Positions 32,625 to 43,234 are shown, counted from the stretch's first letter. The stretch is 64,000 nucleotides of DNA from Symbiodinium kawagutii (GCA_009767595.1 VSDK01010127.1:685191-749190); one strand, 5' to 3'. Notes: generated by a model not told the origin, from the letters alone. A program made the numbers and translations.

Positions 32625-32741
32625 CTAATCTATCATATGTTCATGGAACATCATGGAACAAACTCATTGTGGAAATGCGATGAAAGCCAGCACGGGATCA
32701 GCTCATACGCGGCATCTCCGCTGAGCCCCTGAGCCCCCGAC

Positions 32742-32847
32742 AGGGGCATTGATCGTGGCTGGCAGCGCATTTCACGGAAGGTTGCACCAGCCCCAGGGAA
32801 GTTCCGTTGGGCATATAGTCCTCCACCAAGTCACAAGCCACTTCTCC
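32742..32847 (-). CDS. Cys-module exon 28 of the model (double)
   Basis: Acceptor CTGAG|GGAGAAG and GT donor CCCT|GTCGG, phase 0-1. It encodes GEVACDLVEDYMPNGTSLG and then KCAASHDQCPC. It carries the turn segment (DYMPNG) fused to a CPC module, as at 29802-29954. The last Cys is split across the junction with the next exon. Confidence 0.6.
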
Positions 32848-33009
32848 CTCAGCTTCCAGAATTGGCTGTGTGCAACTCATCTCTTGGATTTTTCCCACCA
32901 GATGAGTTGCACAGAACAGGACATACTGCCACCAGGAGCCAGATCTTCAAGGATCAAGGGATGCCGATGCCCATGCGGCCCATCCTTGTTTTCTCCAAGT
33001 TGCATCGGC

Positions 33010-33070
33010 GCAATCCGTGGGGCAATAGCCGTTGTGGGTAGGCAGGCACTCGGTCCAGGATCCCCAAAAC
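33010..33070 (-). CDS. Cys-module exon 27 of the model
   Basis: Acceptor GCCCAG|GTTTTG, GC donor TGC|GCCGAT, phase 2-0. It reads FWGSWTECLPTHNGYCPTDC. Joined to the previous exon it gives FNDEFWGSWTEC, parallel to WTDEWGYDWC and TDSWGYSWC elsewhere. The donor choice is the weakest in this stretch. Confidence 0.6.
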
Positions 33071-33239
33071 CTGGGCGGGGCCCGGGTTTTGACGGCGAAA
33101 ATGCACGAAGCGATGGCAGCAGCCACTCTCAAGCCGAAACAATCTCCTGGTGGTCAATAAAACTCCAACTAAAATAACAAACATAATAACTGTTATGTCT
33201 TGTCATAGCATTTGATATCTGGTTTACATTCGTTTGAAG

Positions 33240-33366
33240 TAGATAAATTAACCCCTGGTAATCCAATATAGCAATGGAGAATCCACCAATTGTTGATGGT
33301 TTCCCAGGGTTTCTTGATAAAACATGGTGATTTTCCCTTGCGATGTGTTAGATTTCCAGAGTGTAC
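33240..33366. mobile_element. MITE family 3, diverged copy
   Basis: The left end AATTAACCCCTGGTAATCC is eroded, and the right end is GATTTCCAGAGTGTAC. The shared interior is AATCCACCA...GTTTCCCAGGGTTTC...AAAACATGGTGATTTTCCC. Confidence 0.55.
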
Positions 33367-33562
33367 AATTGCTTTGAAAACACTTCATCTGTGAGAGAAG
33401 CAGGGAAGGGTCTCAGTGCAATCGCATCAGCAACTGTGTTTCAATCCAGGTGGATCGGCTTCCCCTCATTGGTGGCTCGGAACTGAAGCTGCTACAGCTC
33501 GGACCATGTTGTCCCAAGTTTCTCATCCGAAGCTAGCTGCGCTAGCTCTTGTGTCAAGAAAC

Positions 33563-33639
33563 TCGTCGTTGAAAGTGCAGGAGAATGCATTTTGACCCTT
33601 GCTGCAGTCGCACGCTTGTCCTTTGGGCACACATTCCTC
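33563..33639 (-). CDS. Cys-module exon 26 of the model
   Basis: Acceptor GTCCAG|GAGGAATG, GT donor GACGA|GTTTC, phase 0-2. It encodes EECVPKGQACDCSKGQN and then AFSCTFNDE, a C-x(5)-C-D-C variant of the CPC core. Junctions fit on both sides. Confidence 0.7.
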
Positions 33640-33906
33640 CTGGACAAGAGAAGGATGGTCAGTATGGTCCCCAGGCAACAGCAAAGGCTCTCTTTTTCTT
33701 TCACTCCAGCCGTGTCTTCTTGTCACATCCCAACCTTTACCTTCCAAACCCACACAACTGGCCTGCCTCAACTGATTTTGGTTCACCACTCAAACTGGTT
33801 GAGAAACAGAATCCACCACTCATTGCAGTTCAACACTCAATTCCAAGTTTGAGGATGAGGAGGTTCTGACAACATGGTCCCCCCAGCCCATAGATGGCCA
33901 TGGCAC

Positions 33907-34006
33907 CGTCGTTCTGATCCAATTGCCCTTGGTATCGTAGCTGGGAATGTAGCAGTAGTCTTCGTCATCCGTGCAATACACTGGGCAATTCATTGGCTCC
34001 TTCAAC
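33907..34006 (-). CDS. Cys-module exon 25 of the model
   Basis: Acceptor ACCAAG|GTTGAAG, GT donor ACGACG|GTGCC, phase 2-0. It reads LKEPMNCPVYCTDDEDYCY and then IPSYDTKGNWIRTT. It has the CPxxC core, a following YCY and the YDxxG turn, all in one exon and very clear. Confidence 0.7.
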
Positions 34007-34017
34007 CTTGGTTCACA

Positions 34018-34139
34018 GATGGCTATGGATGAACCTACCAATTTCATGGGGGATAATAGCCAACAATAATAAGGAAAACAATGGTTCATCATGGGGGAGG
34101 CAGGGGTACAGGGTTTTGACCCATAGCCAGATGTTCACA
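34018..34139. mobile_element. MITE family 2, inverted orientation
   Basis: Starts GATGGCTATGGATGAACC and ends GGTTTTGACCCATAGCC. The interior is the reverse complement of the other family-2 copies. It directly abuts the exon at 33907-34006 on its 5' side. Confidence 0.7.
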
Positions 34140-34370
34140 GTTTCGGACGCCAAAACCTCAAGTACCTCAAGTTGGTGCCCTTGGTGTTCAGTTCAAATCC
34201 ACCCAATGAACAGAATATAACAGAATAGTCTTTGCCAGGATGGATGTTCACCCATTTTTGCGCAAGAATCTCCGTATCATCGAACTGCAGTTGCTTGTGG
34301 AAGGAACTGTCCGTCCACAGACTTCAAGCTCTTTCCCACCAAACAACTCGAATCAGCATGGCCAAGCAGC

Positions 34371-34459
34371 CAGAAGTCTGCCAAAGGATAGCAGTAGCTC
34401 TCGTCCCAGTATGGGTCATAGCATTCTTGACTGTTTGTTCCACACGGGCACGAGCGCGT
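34371..34459 (-). CDS. Cys-module exon 24 of the model
   Basis: Starts after TGCCAG and ends at a GC donor (TTCTG|GCTGC), phase 0-2. It encodes TRSCPCGTNSQECYDPYW and then DESYCYPLADF. The CPC core is followed by the WDESYC segment. Joining to the previous exon gives NWCSNLPSTRSCPC. Confidence 0.6.
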
Positions 34460-34886
34460 CTGGCACAACGTGACGACCATCACAAGCTGCTCTTGTCAAC
34501 AAGCCGTCGTAACGTGACTGGATTGACTGGCATAAAACATAGCACTAATCAAGAGTTTTGTTTATAGTATCTCCAAGTTGTTGGTCTATATCAATGACAT
34601 TTACAGCAATAACCATCAACAGAATCTATCCATTCATAAGCACTAGTAAACCGCTAAGTCAATCATCAGCATCTGCACAATCTCTCGTCCAAAACACTCG
34701 AATCGCCTCCACTACACTGGTCACCGCTGCTGTTCCAAACACATGACTGCTTCAATGAATATTCGACGGCGAATCAAGGAGGAAACATGGGGAACCCTAA
34801 GGATCGATCAGCTTCAAATGATCCCAATCCTCAGGGCACACGTGTTTATCACACTGGGGACTGACAAGGTCTGAAGGATTTCCGAC

Positions 34887-34934
34887 TGAGGGAAGATTTG
34901 AGCACCAGTTAGTTCGCAGTTCACAGTTCACAAC
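34887..34934 (-). CDS. Cys-module exon 23 of the model
   Basis: Acceptor CCAAAG|GTTGTG, GT donor CCTCA|GTCGG, 16 codons, phase 0-0. VVNCELRTNWCSNLPS is parallel to PLVCNYETQNWCYLVG at 40044-40091. Confidence 0.55.
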
Positions 34935-35094
34935 CTTTGGGACTTGACAGACTACGGTGACACACCAACATAGGATCATGTCCCAGAGATCCACCTAGCC
35001 CGTGACAAGCAAACAGCGGCCTAACTGGGTTTTACCAGTGCCCAAGAAAGCCAGCCACGACAAATTTCAATGGAGCACTTTGGATGGATCCCAC

Positions 35095-35159
35095 CTCATC
35101 CATGCAGCGTTCCGAGTATGTCTCTGGATAGCCGGAGGCGTTGAAGTCAGTGATATAGC
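35095..35159 (-). CDS. Cys-module exon 22 of the model
   Basis: Acceptor GCTAAG|GCTATATC, GT donor GATGAG|GTGGG, phase 1-0. GYITDFNASGYPETYSERC corresponds to the turn segment followed by the first Cys of the CPC module. Confidence 0.6.
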
Positions 35160-35793
35160 CTTAGCAGCTGGATGTGGCAAAAACCATGTCGACCTAATGA
35201 TACCTGGAAAAAAAAACATGATTCTCTGCAAAAATCTTCAGTTTTCACCAAAGGTGGCAGGTCGTCAAAGCCTTCTCCCTCATTTCACATTGAAAATAGG
35301 GCCCACGCGTTTAACGACATGTTTCTCTCGTTTCCAAAAGCACCCTCTGTTGTTGACTGATTTCCCAGCAACCACCACAGATTTTTGTTGACAGATTCGC
35401 AATCTTTCGCATCAACTCATTAGTAACATCTATCTGGATCCGTTTCAATCAAGGGTCAGTAAACATGGTCACTACACTACACAAGAAACTGCGTCCCGAA
35501 AACAGGAAACTCAAATGGAACATTCCACTGTGAAATATTGAGAAGCTCACTTTGCCTATGAAGTCAATTGCAAACTTGGGGGATTAAAAAAAGATGGCTT
35601 GAATGAATTAACGTTGAGTCAGTCTAGTAAGCAGTGTTGATTTCTGGAATGGGACAATGGTTTTCCATGGTCAACAGTAATCAGCTCTTGATCCAGCAAT
35701 CAATGTCGAGATGATGAATCAATCGGCAGGCAAAATGCCGGTAAGGATAGATTCTACAGAGAGGGGTCAGTGTAACAGGTAGCAAAATTTATA

Positions 35794-35910
35794 TGGCAGT
35801 GGGTCAAAACCCTGTACCCCTGGTTCCCATCATTGACCATTCACCATTGTTTTCCCTACTATTGTGTGTTATTATCCCTTATTATTGTTGGCAAATATTG
35901 ACTCACAGCC
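35794..35910. mobile_element. MITE family 2 copy
   Basis: From GGCAGTGGGTCAAAACCC to TATTGACTCACAGCC, with the usual CCCTGGTTCCC interior. Confidence 0.7.
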
Positions 35911-36227
35911 CTATAACAGGATGTAAAGACGCTTGGAAAAATGTGTGCACTTCATGTTGCCAGGAAATCGCCCCTCGTCTTTGGACTGCAAAATCCTTCC
36001 AAAAATCCGCAAACAGTTGAGCAAACTCACAGGGTTGCAGTTGATGAATCATGTAATTCCTACCCAGTATTGCATGAAACTATAAAATCCAAAGTGCTTA
36101 AAATCAATAGCTATAAGAGTTTGAAAGACTATAGACTAGAGCTGTAAGACCATGAAATGCATTCTACAAGAGCTAGAAGAGCTATAAACTCATACGAGTA
36201 CGGGACCGGTCCTACAGGTTAAGTGAC

Positions 36228-36324
36228 CTTCCGGGGCACACGACTGCAGTGAAACCAAGGAACACCTCTGCTGGCCCTCACTGCAAGTCACTGGGCAAGC
36301 CTGATTTTCTGGAAAGCACCAGTC
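36228..36324 (-). CDS. Cys-module exon 21 of the model
   Basis: Acceptor AAGCAG|GACTGG, GT donor CCGGAAG|GTCAC, phase 0-1. It encodes DWCFPENQACPVTCSEGQQR and then CSLVSLQSCAPE, a canonical CPxxC module. Joined to the preceding exon it gives DEWGYDWC, matching DSWGYSWC, which is contiguous in the exon at 45591-45689. Confidence 0.7.
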
Positions 36325-36509
36325 CTGCTTGGATCCCAAGGGATTGCAAGTGGGAAGTAACCATAGTTACAAGGCCCATTATAGGGGTTAGTTCAGCTAA
36401 CTTATAGGGATTATGACCATGGTTATAACCCCAGCTGCGCATCCAAGTGCGCTTTCGCGCTCCGGACACACAGGCTGGAGGAATCTGATTGCCCTCTGGT
36501 GACATGGCA

Positions 36510-36604
36510 ATGGAAAATAACATGTTTTTCTTGGGGGGGACGCCCTGGAAACCCAGCTACAAATGGTGGATGGTACTCTGCCAGGTTGGTTTACCCGAGT
36601 GCAA
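36510..36604. mobile_element. MITE family 3, partial copy
   Basis: Only the right part is well preserved: CCAGGTTGGTTTACCCGAGTG, preceded by CGCCCTGGAAACCCAG and AATGGTGGAT. Confidence 0.5.
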
Positions 36605-36953
36605 TTAATCATTGCTAAGCAAGTAGATACAAATCATACAAATCTACATGTTTCCTTGACAAGTTGGCACTGTGAAACAAGCAAGTAGGACAGGAGAAGG
36701 ATGCAAAATGTAGAAATTCAAAATGTGAAAAGTGGATTTGCATGAACTTGCGACGGGAGCTCCCAATGCTGAGATTCTGTAACAACAGCTTGTGAGAACA
36801 GCGGGGTGTTTTTTGTTCAGTTCTTACGAGAACAACGCTGCAACGTTACGAAGATCAGCTACCAGTGCCCGACGGACAGCCAGCTTAACGACTTCGGTGC
36901 CATGGCTTGAAGCCTGCCCTGCTCACCAGTGATGCCCTGGCCCTGTCCTGTTC

Positions 36954-37055
36954 GTAACCCCACTCATCGGTCCATTTGCATGGCTTGGCGTTGGCACCAC
37001 ATGGGCATGTCTCACTCACGTTGGCGCAAACTTCTTGGACAGGGCTCTCCCAGTC
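36954..37055 (-). CDS. Cys-module exon 20 of the model
   Basis: Acceptor TTCCAAG|GACTGG, GA donor GGTTAC|GAACAG, 34 codons, phase 0-0. DWESPVQEVCANVSET is followed by CPCGANAKPC and KWTDEWGY. This is one of the most complete examples of the C-x-C module. The GA donor restores the WGY-x-WC junction. Confidence 0.75.
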
Positions 37056-37673
37056 CTTGGAATTCTGCGTTTTGATCTCGTGAACCAGGTTGGGGGCAAG
37101 CCGAGGATTAGTTGTTGTGGCTATCATACCAGGACAATAGCTATCAACAGCTATACTGGAGGATCACGGAAGAACAGTTTCATAAGCAAAAGATCGACAA
37201 GAACCAAAGTGAATGTAAGCGTATTCAGTGGTCACATGCTGGCGACCTGATCTATATCCAGTAGCAGGGGCACCCTGGATCCAGTGCAGCCAGGCATCGT
37301 AATCACCTGGCACCGGCCGGTTATCGAGGGGAAGTTACTGCCAGCAACTGGCCTAAACAGTGATCATTGTTGGATCATTCTTCGGATTTCTTCTGGTGCT
37401 TCTAAGAAACCACATTTACTATCATGTACTATCAATTTATACGTATAAGTATACATCATGTATATCTATGCATGCATGTATAGACAGAGCGGAAAGACAG
37501 AAAAGAGAGAGAGAGAGACCTGGAAGAGATGTACATTCCATACGAATCAAATTCCGAAATCAGATAAATTCAATATCCATAATGGATTATTTGATGAAAA
37601 ACATAAGTACCCATCACTGGTTCAAAGTCACCCACATCTTCCGGGCAAAGGATGCTGCTTCACAACTTGTCAC

Positions 37674-37786
37674 TTCGTCGCCTTCCGGAGTGAAGGACAC
37701 AGGGTAGCAGTACTTCTCGTCTGCCCCGCAAGTGATTGGGCAGCCGTAGTAGGCCGCTTCGCAATAGGACCAGCCGTCGAAGGTGC
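37674..37786 (-). CDS. Cys-module exon 19 of the model
   Basis: Acceptor TTGAG|GCACC, GT donor GACGAA|GTGAC, phase 1-0. It reads TFDGWSYCEAAYYGCPITC and then GADEKYCYPVSFTPEGDE, a complete CPxxC module with turn. Joined to the next exon it gives EGDEDWESPVQ, matching EGNVDWEAQ and GEIDWDATYQ. Confidence 0.75.
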
Positions 37787-38479
37787 CTCAAAGAATGTGA
37801 TGTTTGGAAGCCTCTTACTGTGGCTGGTTGGTAGTCTTAAGACAGACCCTTCTGAAGTACTTGTGGTGGAACTAGCATTTGAGGAGCATCATGGATGGTG
37901 ACAAAATGTGATACATAGCATCGAAAGTCGAAGCTCCTAAAATGGGCAAGAGCCTTTACTGTACATCATCAGAGTGGTGTTATATCAACAGTGGCCCGAG
38001 TGTCAACCAAGTGTTGCATCGATTTTGATCCACAACGGCCACAACAACGGTGTACCAGCTTGAGCATCCAAACAAGCAGTGCCGTACACAACCACTGGTC
38101 TGGGTCTCACAATACGATAACAATCACCACCTAAGACTGGTTAGTGGCTACGACTATTCCTGAAATAAGGAACACAATAATTCAGCAAAGAATGAACAAA
38201 TAGGAACATTTGTATAATGGAATCAGATTAGAATAGGAAAAACCATGCATCTTCCCAATGCATATCACAACAGGAGCTCCCAATTCTGAACCATATTCAC
38301 CAATCAGTTTAGAACAGGAATATATATTTGTAAAATGACAAATGGTGACCGGTTGATTAAGCCATTCCCAGCCATTTTGCTTGTCTTGCTATCAACAATG
38401 GTGACGATGGATTTGTCAAGCAGGAGTTCTGGGTTGTTAGTAAACTATTTGTCAGTCAACCAGGGGTAAACTATTTGTC

Positions 38480-38572
38480 AGTGGGTCAAAACCCATTATC
38501 CCCCTTCTTATTCCCTATTATTGTTGGTTGTTCTCCCCATGATTGGTTGGTTAAAGCCTTGACCCATAGCCA
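38480..38572. mobile_element. MITE family 2 copy
   Basis: From CAGTGGGTCAAAACCC to CTTGACCCATAGCC. It lies about 50 bp from the exon at 38622-38738. Confidence 0.7.
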
Positions 38573-38621
38573 TTGATTCGGTACACAAATAGTTTCGGCG
38601 CAACCTGCCGGTGCTGCTCAC

Positions 38622-38738
38622 CCCCGCTGGGACAATAGCACCAGCTGCTGGTCACCCAGATACACTTCACGGTGTTGTCGCCACATGGGCAGTCCTCGCC
38701 CTGGGGAGCGCACTTATCAACGCCACTCACGTAGTTGC
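38622..38738 (-). CDS. Cys-module exon 18 of the model
   Basis: Acceptor GGCGAG|GCAAC, GT donor CGGGG|GTGAGC, phase 1-1. It encodes NYVSGVDKCAPQGEDCPCG and then DNTVKCIWVTSSWCYCPSG. This is the C-x(5)-CPC-x(6)-C module, and the donor is the most canonical of the set. Confidence 0.75.
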
Positions 38739-38972
38739 CTCGCCAGGGTGCCACCGTTGTGTGTTTGAGCTGATTGGATTGGGGAGAACGATCTGATCCA
38801 GTTGATCTCTGGAGGAAATCTGGCCAAAAATGTGACCGCCATTGATATCCAAACCTTGAGGGTAAGGAACTTGTTCATGATCAACCACACCCCCTGAGGG
38901 AAAAACCTTCAGGGGACAGATCAAACATGACAAGGATGTTCACCAGGGCCACAGGATCGAAGCACAGCACGC

Positions 38973-39039
38973 CTGTTGTGTCATAGTTGTCCATCCAGCA
39001 CATCTGCTGTTCCGAGGTGCAAACTTCCGGGCACTCTTC
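38973..39039 (-). CDS. Cys-module exon 17 of the model
   Basis: Acceptor CTCAG|GAAGAG, GC donor ACAACAG|GCGTG, phase 0-1. EECPEVCTSEQQMCWMDNYD then TTG. It has the CPxxC core, then a Cys, then the YDxxG turn. Joined to the next exon it gives YDTTGNYVSG. Confidence 0.7.
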
Positions 39040-39477
39040 CTGAGGGGGTCATCGCTGCTGGCACCCAAGTGGTGCCAAACGAAGATGACTACCATGATCC
39101 CTGGCACGAGCCCACTGCCTGACTGCTGTGCATGGACTGCTGATTCCAGAATTTCGTTGGGATTTCTCCAAGATGCACCAAATATGTCCTAGTCCATCCC
39201 CAATGTCAAGATATGACAAGTGTCCTGGTCCTCAACAAATCTCTATTTTTCTGAACCACTACTGCTTTCACAAGTGGATGATAGATTTACTGTCCAAATC
39301 AGGTGGTGACAACCAGCGTTCGCGCAACAATCAACCGTCGGTTTTGAGGATCTCCAATGTTTTGAACCTCTTGTCAGTTGGGATCTCACAATGAAAACAC
39401 GCACAACAAACGGCAGTATCAGTCTGCAAACGAGCTTTTCATGGGTTCTCCGAATGCGCCAGAAAATGCCTTGGTAC

Positions 39478-39617
39478 CAGGAAATCAGGTCCAGGAATGA
39501 GCTGTTGCTGACATGTCCAAGGATCTGTCACTGGGACGCATTCCGCAAAATCACCTTCCCCACACTTCTTGGCGGTGTCGTTGTTGCAAATCACCGGGCA
39601 ATACCAATCTTCCGGAT
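39478..39617 (-). CDS. Cys-module exon 16 of the model
   Basis: Acceptor ACCAG|ATCCGG, GT donor TTCCTG|GTACC, phase 1-0. PEDWYCPVICNNDTAKKC is followed by GEGDFAECVPVTDPWTC. It has the CPxxC core, but its second half lacks the usual CPC. An alternative GT donor lies at GGGGAAG|GTGAT. Confidence 0.6.
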
Positions 39618-39846
39618 CTGGTTCGGCGTAACCAAGTTTTGAAGGCGCTGGCAGGGGATCGACAAGGGATGGGTGATGGATGGTGTCCCTAAGAACGGTT
39701 CCACCATACCTAAGAATGGGTGTCCTGTAAAAATGACTTGAAGATGCACCCACCTCAAACCGAAAGTTTTCAACACGAAGATTGATCAGGTCAGTGATCA
39801 AAAGGTATATTGTTCAGATTCGTGTTGGCATCCAATTTATCCCGCA

Positions 39847-39848
39847 TC

Positions 39849-39891
<43 letters not shown>

Positions 39892-39892
39892 G
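39847..39892. repeat. ATC trinucleotide microsatellite
   Basis: Perfect (ATC)n within a short intron of the model. Confidence 0.95.
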
Positions 39893-39934
39893 AAGGTTGA
39901 TTTTGCACAACTTATGCTCTTGCGCAGCTGGTGC

Positions 39935-39988
39935 CTGTCTTGGTGTAGCAGTACTCCGTCCATGTCATGAAGCCATCCGAATCAAATC
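39935..39988 (-). CDS. Cys-module exon 15 of the model
   Basis: Acceptor TCGCAG|GATTTG, GC donor ACAG|GCACC, phase 1-1, 54 bp. FDSDGFMTWTEYCYTKT. Joined to the upstream exon it rebuilds CYLVGFDSDGFMTW, parallel to CYAIPYDASGFIDY, which is uninterrupted at 42472-42535. Confidence 0.65.
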
Positions 39989-40043
39989 CTGCGAGACGGG
40001 CCGGCAGCCGCTTCATACAACCCTGGAAGCAGTGCAGGCGGTC

Positions 40044-40091
40044 CTACTAGGTAGCACCAGTTTTGCGTCTCGTAGTTGCAAACCAAAGGGC
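40044..40091 (-). CDS. Cys-module exon 14 of the model
   Basis: Acceptor TGCGAG|GCCC, GA donor GTAG|GACCG, phase 1-1, 48 bp. PLVCNYETQNWCYLV. It is one of the smallest exons, and the call rests mainly on junction fit on both sides. Confidence 0.55.
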
Positions 40092-40805
40092 CTCGCACTA
40101 TCGGCAGTATCCGGGCTTCACTCTTGCAGCGACCAGTGAGTTTTCCACCTCCCCCCAAAAAGGAAGGGGCTTTGGCTACAAACCGATGCCCTTCTAAAAC
40201 CATCCCTGATCTGGGTGTTTCCAACAAAAAATGCACCAACAAAAAAGATGCTGGTTTCCCGACAAAGAAGGCTTAGAGTACCCTTTTGAACAGTACATCA
40301 CAATAATCTTGCCACACCGAGTAGCAAGCATCTCCATACCACTCTTTTGCATAGCGTCCTGCGAGGCACAATTCAGAATGTCTCCGTTGAAATGGCTAAA
40401 AAATCAAATGCCAAAGGATGTTTCCTACTAATTGACAATCCTTTGTATGAAAGAATTCAATTGCAGGTCTATGTATGATTTCAAAAAAATTGAAGGATGG
40501 TCATTTGCTGCCTCTGAGTCATCTCGGCTACAAGAATGGGAGGCAAAACAAAGGTGTTCAAGTCAACACTGGGCAAATCCCAAATGGCTACTAAGTCTTC
40601 GTCAGACCAAACAGCTGCAGAGCTACCCTCAGCCAACAACTGATCAACCCAAACAGCCGCCAATGGTTACAGCACCTCTTTGTCATGCTGTTTTGACAGA
40701 GAAACCAGCTAATCGATATGGTCCGGTTCTAATAAGTTTCTCAATGTTTCTACAATCACTAAGTGATCTTTGCCAGCTAATTTCTCAATATTTATCACAA
40801 CACAT

Positions 40806-40917
40806 GGCTTGTTTCCCCCTGGTTCCCCCTGGTTCCCCCATCATTAACCATCGTTTCCCTATTGTTGGTGATTCTGCCCCATGAAAGGTGGTTGATTGAT
40901 ATTGACCCAGCTCGCCA
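40806..40917. mobile_element. MITE family 2, left end rearranged
   Basis: CCCCTGGTTCCCC is duplicated, the interior matches the family and the right end is ATATTGACCC followed by AGCTCGCCAT. The left terminus is missing. Confidence 0.5.
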
Positions 40918-40946
40918 TATCACCACCTCTTCATCCCCCATAGTAC

Positions 40947-41080
40947 CCTGCCACCCTGCGCGGTTGATCTGCTCCTCGCATGCGAGTTCGTCACTTTCAC
41001 AGGTGCAGCCGTCAGAGGTGCCGCAGCTCATGTTGCCGGAGTGGTGCCAGCCTGAGACCCAGCAGTGGAAGTCGCAAGAT
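40947..41080 (-). CDS. Cys-module exon 13 of the model
   Basis: Acceptor CTAAAG|ATCTTG, GT donor GGCAGG|GTACT, phase 2-1. It encodes SCDFHCWVSGWHHSGNMSC and then GTSDGCTCESDELACEE. The CPC core is present as CTC. The adjoining phases fit. A second possible acceptor (CTCAG|GCTGG) lies within it. Confidence 0.65.
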
Positions 41081-41279
41081 CTTTAGGGACGAAAACCGCT
41101 ATAGTCACTAAAACTGGTTCAGAAACACCAGTGCAGATCATGAGTTATTACATCTGGTAGAATTAGAATTGATATATGTGGTCAATCAAAGTGTTTCTTT
41201 GCTGGAGGTCTTGATGCAAGTGAAATGTATAATGACACTCTTGCATTAGGCAATTACGTATGCAAATTCATGTGGGTTA

Positions 41280-41640
41280 AAAGTGGTATCCCTGTGCAAA
41301 GTCTCTCTGTTCAAGATCACCTTGCAGGATCCTTCAACAAGATCCCTGTGCGATGACCTCTCTAGAAGATTCCTGTGGAAAGCAAGACTCAAGCTCTTGC
41401 AAGGCACTCTGTACAAGATCTCGATACAAGATCCCGGTATAAGACAAGGCATGTGCACAAGCTTTCTGCACAAGACCTTGTACAATGAAGTGCCATCGCT
41501 GCCGAAGATCTTTGCCAAAGATCTCTGCACAAGATCTCTCCAGAAGGTCTACGAAAACGTTTATACAAGAGAAATGCAGAAGGATACGACAGGATCTCTA
41601 AACAAGCAGTACAAGGATTCCCCTACAAAATCCCTCAGTG
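41280..41640. repeat. Degenerate GCACAAGATCTCT minisatellite
   Basis: A ~360-bp tract of short units built on CAAGATC, such as TGTACAAGATCTCGATACAAGATCCC. It gives open frames on both strands with no protein-like features. Confidence 0.75.
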
Positions 41641-41818
41641 GTCCTCAACTGAAACATCTCTCTACACCCCCAAAATCAGTTAGTCCTAAGCCACAAGAAT
41701 CCTGAATAAACTGTGCAGCACATGACCAGTTAAGGCTGATTGAAAGCTCAACCTTTCTGCAGCTGATTCCTTGGAATTGGATCGGCTTTTCGAGTGCTTG
41801 AACTCTGACGAGAAACAC

Positions 41819-41879
41819 TCGGTTGCGCCGCCGCAGTCCAATGGGCAACTGTACTCCTTGCTTTCACACCAGGAATAGC
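41819..41879 (-). CDS. Cys-module exon 12 of the model
   Basis: Acceptor CTGCAG|GCTATTCC, GT donor ACCGA|GTGTT, phase 1-2. YSWCESKEYSCPLDCGGAT. Joined upstream it gives KCTSEGYSWC, close to KCTDSWGYSWC, which is contiguous at 45591-45689. Confidence 0.75.
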
Positions 41880-42147
41880 CTGCAGGGATTGCCAAAATAC
41901 CAAGACGCTGCAAAAATGCCATGTCCTAGTCGATGGTTTGCAGTCAAGCGTCACCTCTGATTTATACCAACCAACTTGAGAATATAGCTTGAAAATATAC
42001 CAACCAGCTTTTACTGGACCTACCAACCAACCAACTAACGATCTTTCCAGTGATGAAGTATACCATGCAGCTCCTCTCACTTTCAAGCTGTGCTTAGGCA
42101 ACACCTGAGCTTTCACAGCGCAAGGCACCCGGACCACCCGCAGCTGC

Positions 42148-42217
42148 CTTCACTGGTGCACTTGTGCTCCCACTCAGCGTTGCAAGGGCAACCTTCGTCC
42201 ACGGGCGCGCAGCTCTC
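42148..42217 (-). CDS. Cys-module exon 11 of the model
   Basis: Acceptor TTGCAG|GAGAGC, GC donor GTGAAG|GCAGC, phase 0-1. ESCAPVDEGCPCNAEWEHKC then TSE. A canonical C-x(5)-CPC-x(7)-C module. Confidence 0.8.
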
Positions 42218-42471
42218 CTGCAAGAGACATCAGCGGTGGAAGAGCTGCGCTGGACGTGATACGTGGCACTACCATCCGATAATCAGAACGAGGTTATGAC
42301 ATACGATTTTTATGAAGCTAGATAATGAAACACCATCAAACATGCCAACTTTTTAGATCTTGGTGAATCGATATGAGGTCAAGGACTACTAACGAGAATG
42401 GTTCCATACCAAGCAATGATGGTGGTGGTATGTATGGCTGCAGCCCGCAACGGCACAAGCGTTCCCATGTC

Positions 42472-42535
42472 CTCCCACTCAGCTTCATAGTCAATGAATC
42501 CAGAAGCATCGTACGGAATGGCATAGCAATAGTGC
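42472..42535 (-). CDS. Cys-module exon 10 of the model
   Basis: Acceptor CCTGAG|GCACT, GA donor GGGAG|GACAT, phase 2-0. HYCYAIPYDASGFIDYEAEW. It carries the turn fused to the start of the next module, with no intron at G, and so serves as a template for joining other exons. Confidence 0.75.
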
Positions 42536-42797
42536 CTCAGGGAGCTTGGCATGTCACACCAATTGGATCCAACTGGATATTCATCATGGAAAGTTATAGA
42601 AATTGAGTGACTCATTGATCATTGAGTACAAGCAAAGTCTCGAATTCTTGCTTGAAGATCTGAAAGCCCAAACGATCAGAATCATTAGAGCAAACCCCCA
42701 TCTGACACACAGGATATGGCCGGCCCACAACTGAAAATGCCCCAAAATGATACCCGGTTCCATGCAACTTCTGCAGTCACAATTTGAGCTAAGGCAC

Positions 42798-42880
42798 TCG
42801 TCCTCCTTGCAGGAAAGGGGGCAGGACTGACCGCCATGTGTGGATTGGCAGTAGCTCCCCCACGACGTAGTGCACAGCTC
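42798..42880 (-). CDS. Cys-module exon 9 of the model
   Basis: Acceptor TGCAG|GAGCTG, GT donor GACGA|GTGCC, phase 0-2. ELCTTSWGSYCQSTHGGQ then SCPLSCKED. Joined to the next exon it yields CPLSCKEDEHYCY, parallel to CPITCGADEKYCY within one exon at 37674-37786. Confidence 0.75.
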
Positions 42881-43234
42881 CTGCACTTCTCAGCCGCCAG
42901 TGGTCCCAGGTGAATGTTGAGGTGTTCTATGGGCATGTGTCATAGTGGTACCCCCACAACCAAGGTTTTCCGAAGCAAAATGATCATTGGCTTTGGTGGG
43001 TTCGTAGTCACCCAATTTTGGCACATACCCAAAGAACCTCCTCGTAGAAATGGTATCGATCAACCAGGGTTTTTGAATGTTTTTGATATCACCCAAGCCT
43101 TGTTTTGGCAACGGGATTTCCGAAAGAGATCAGCATACAGTGGTTCCAAACGACCGTGACATATTGGAATGCTTGAAAGACATGTTGTGCCACTTGCGAT
43201 AAAAACCATTCAAAACGCGCATATGTGATGGGGA

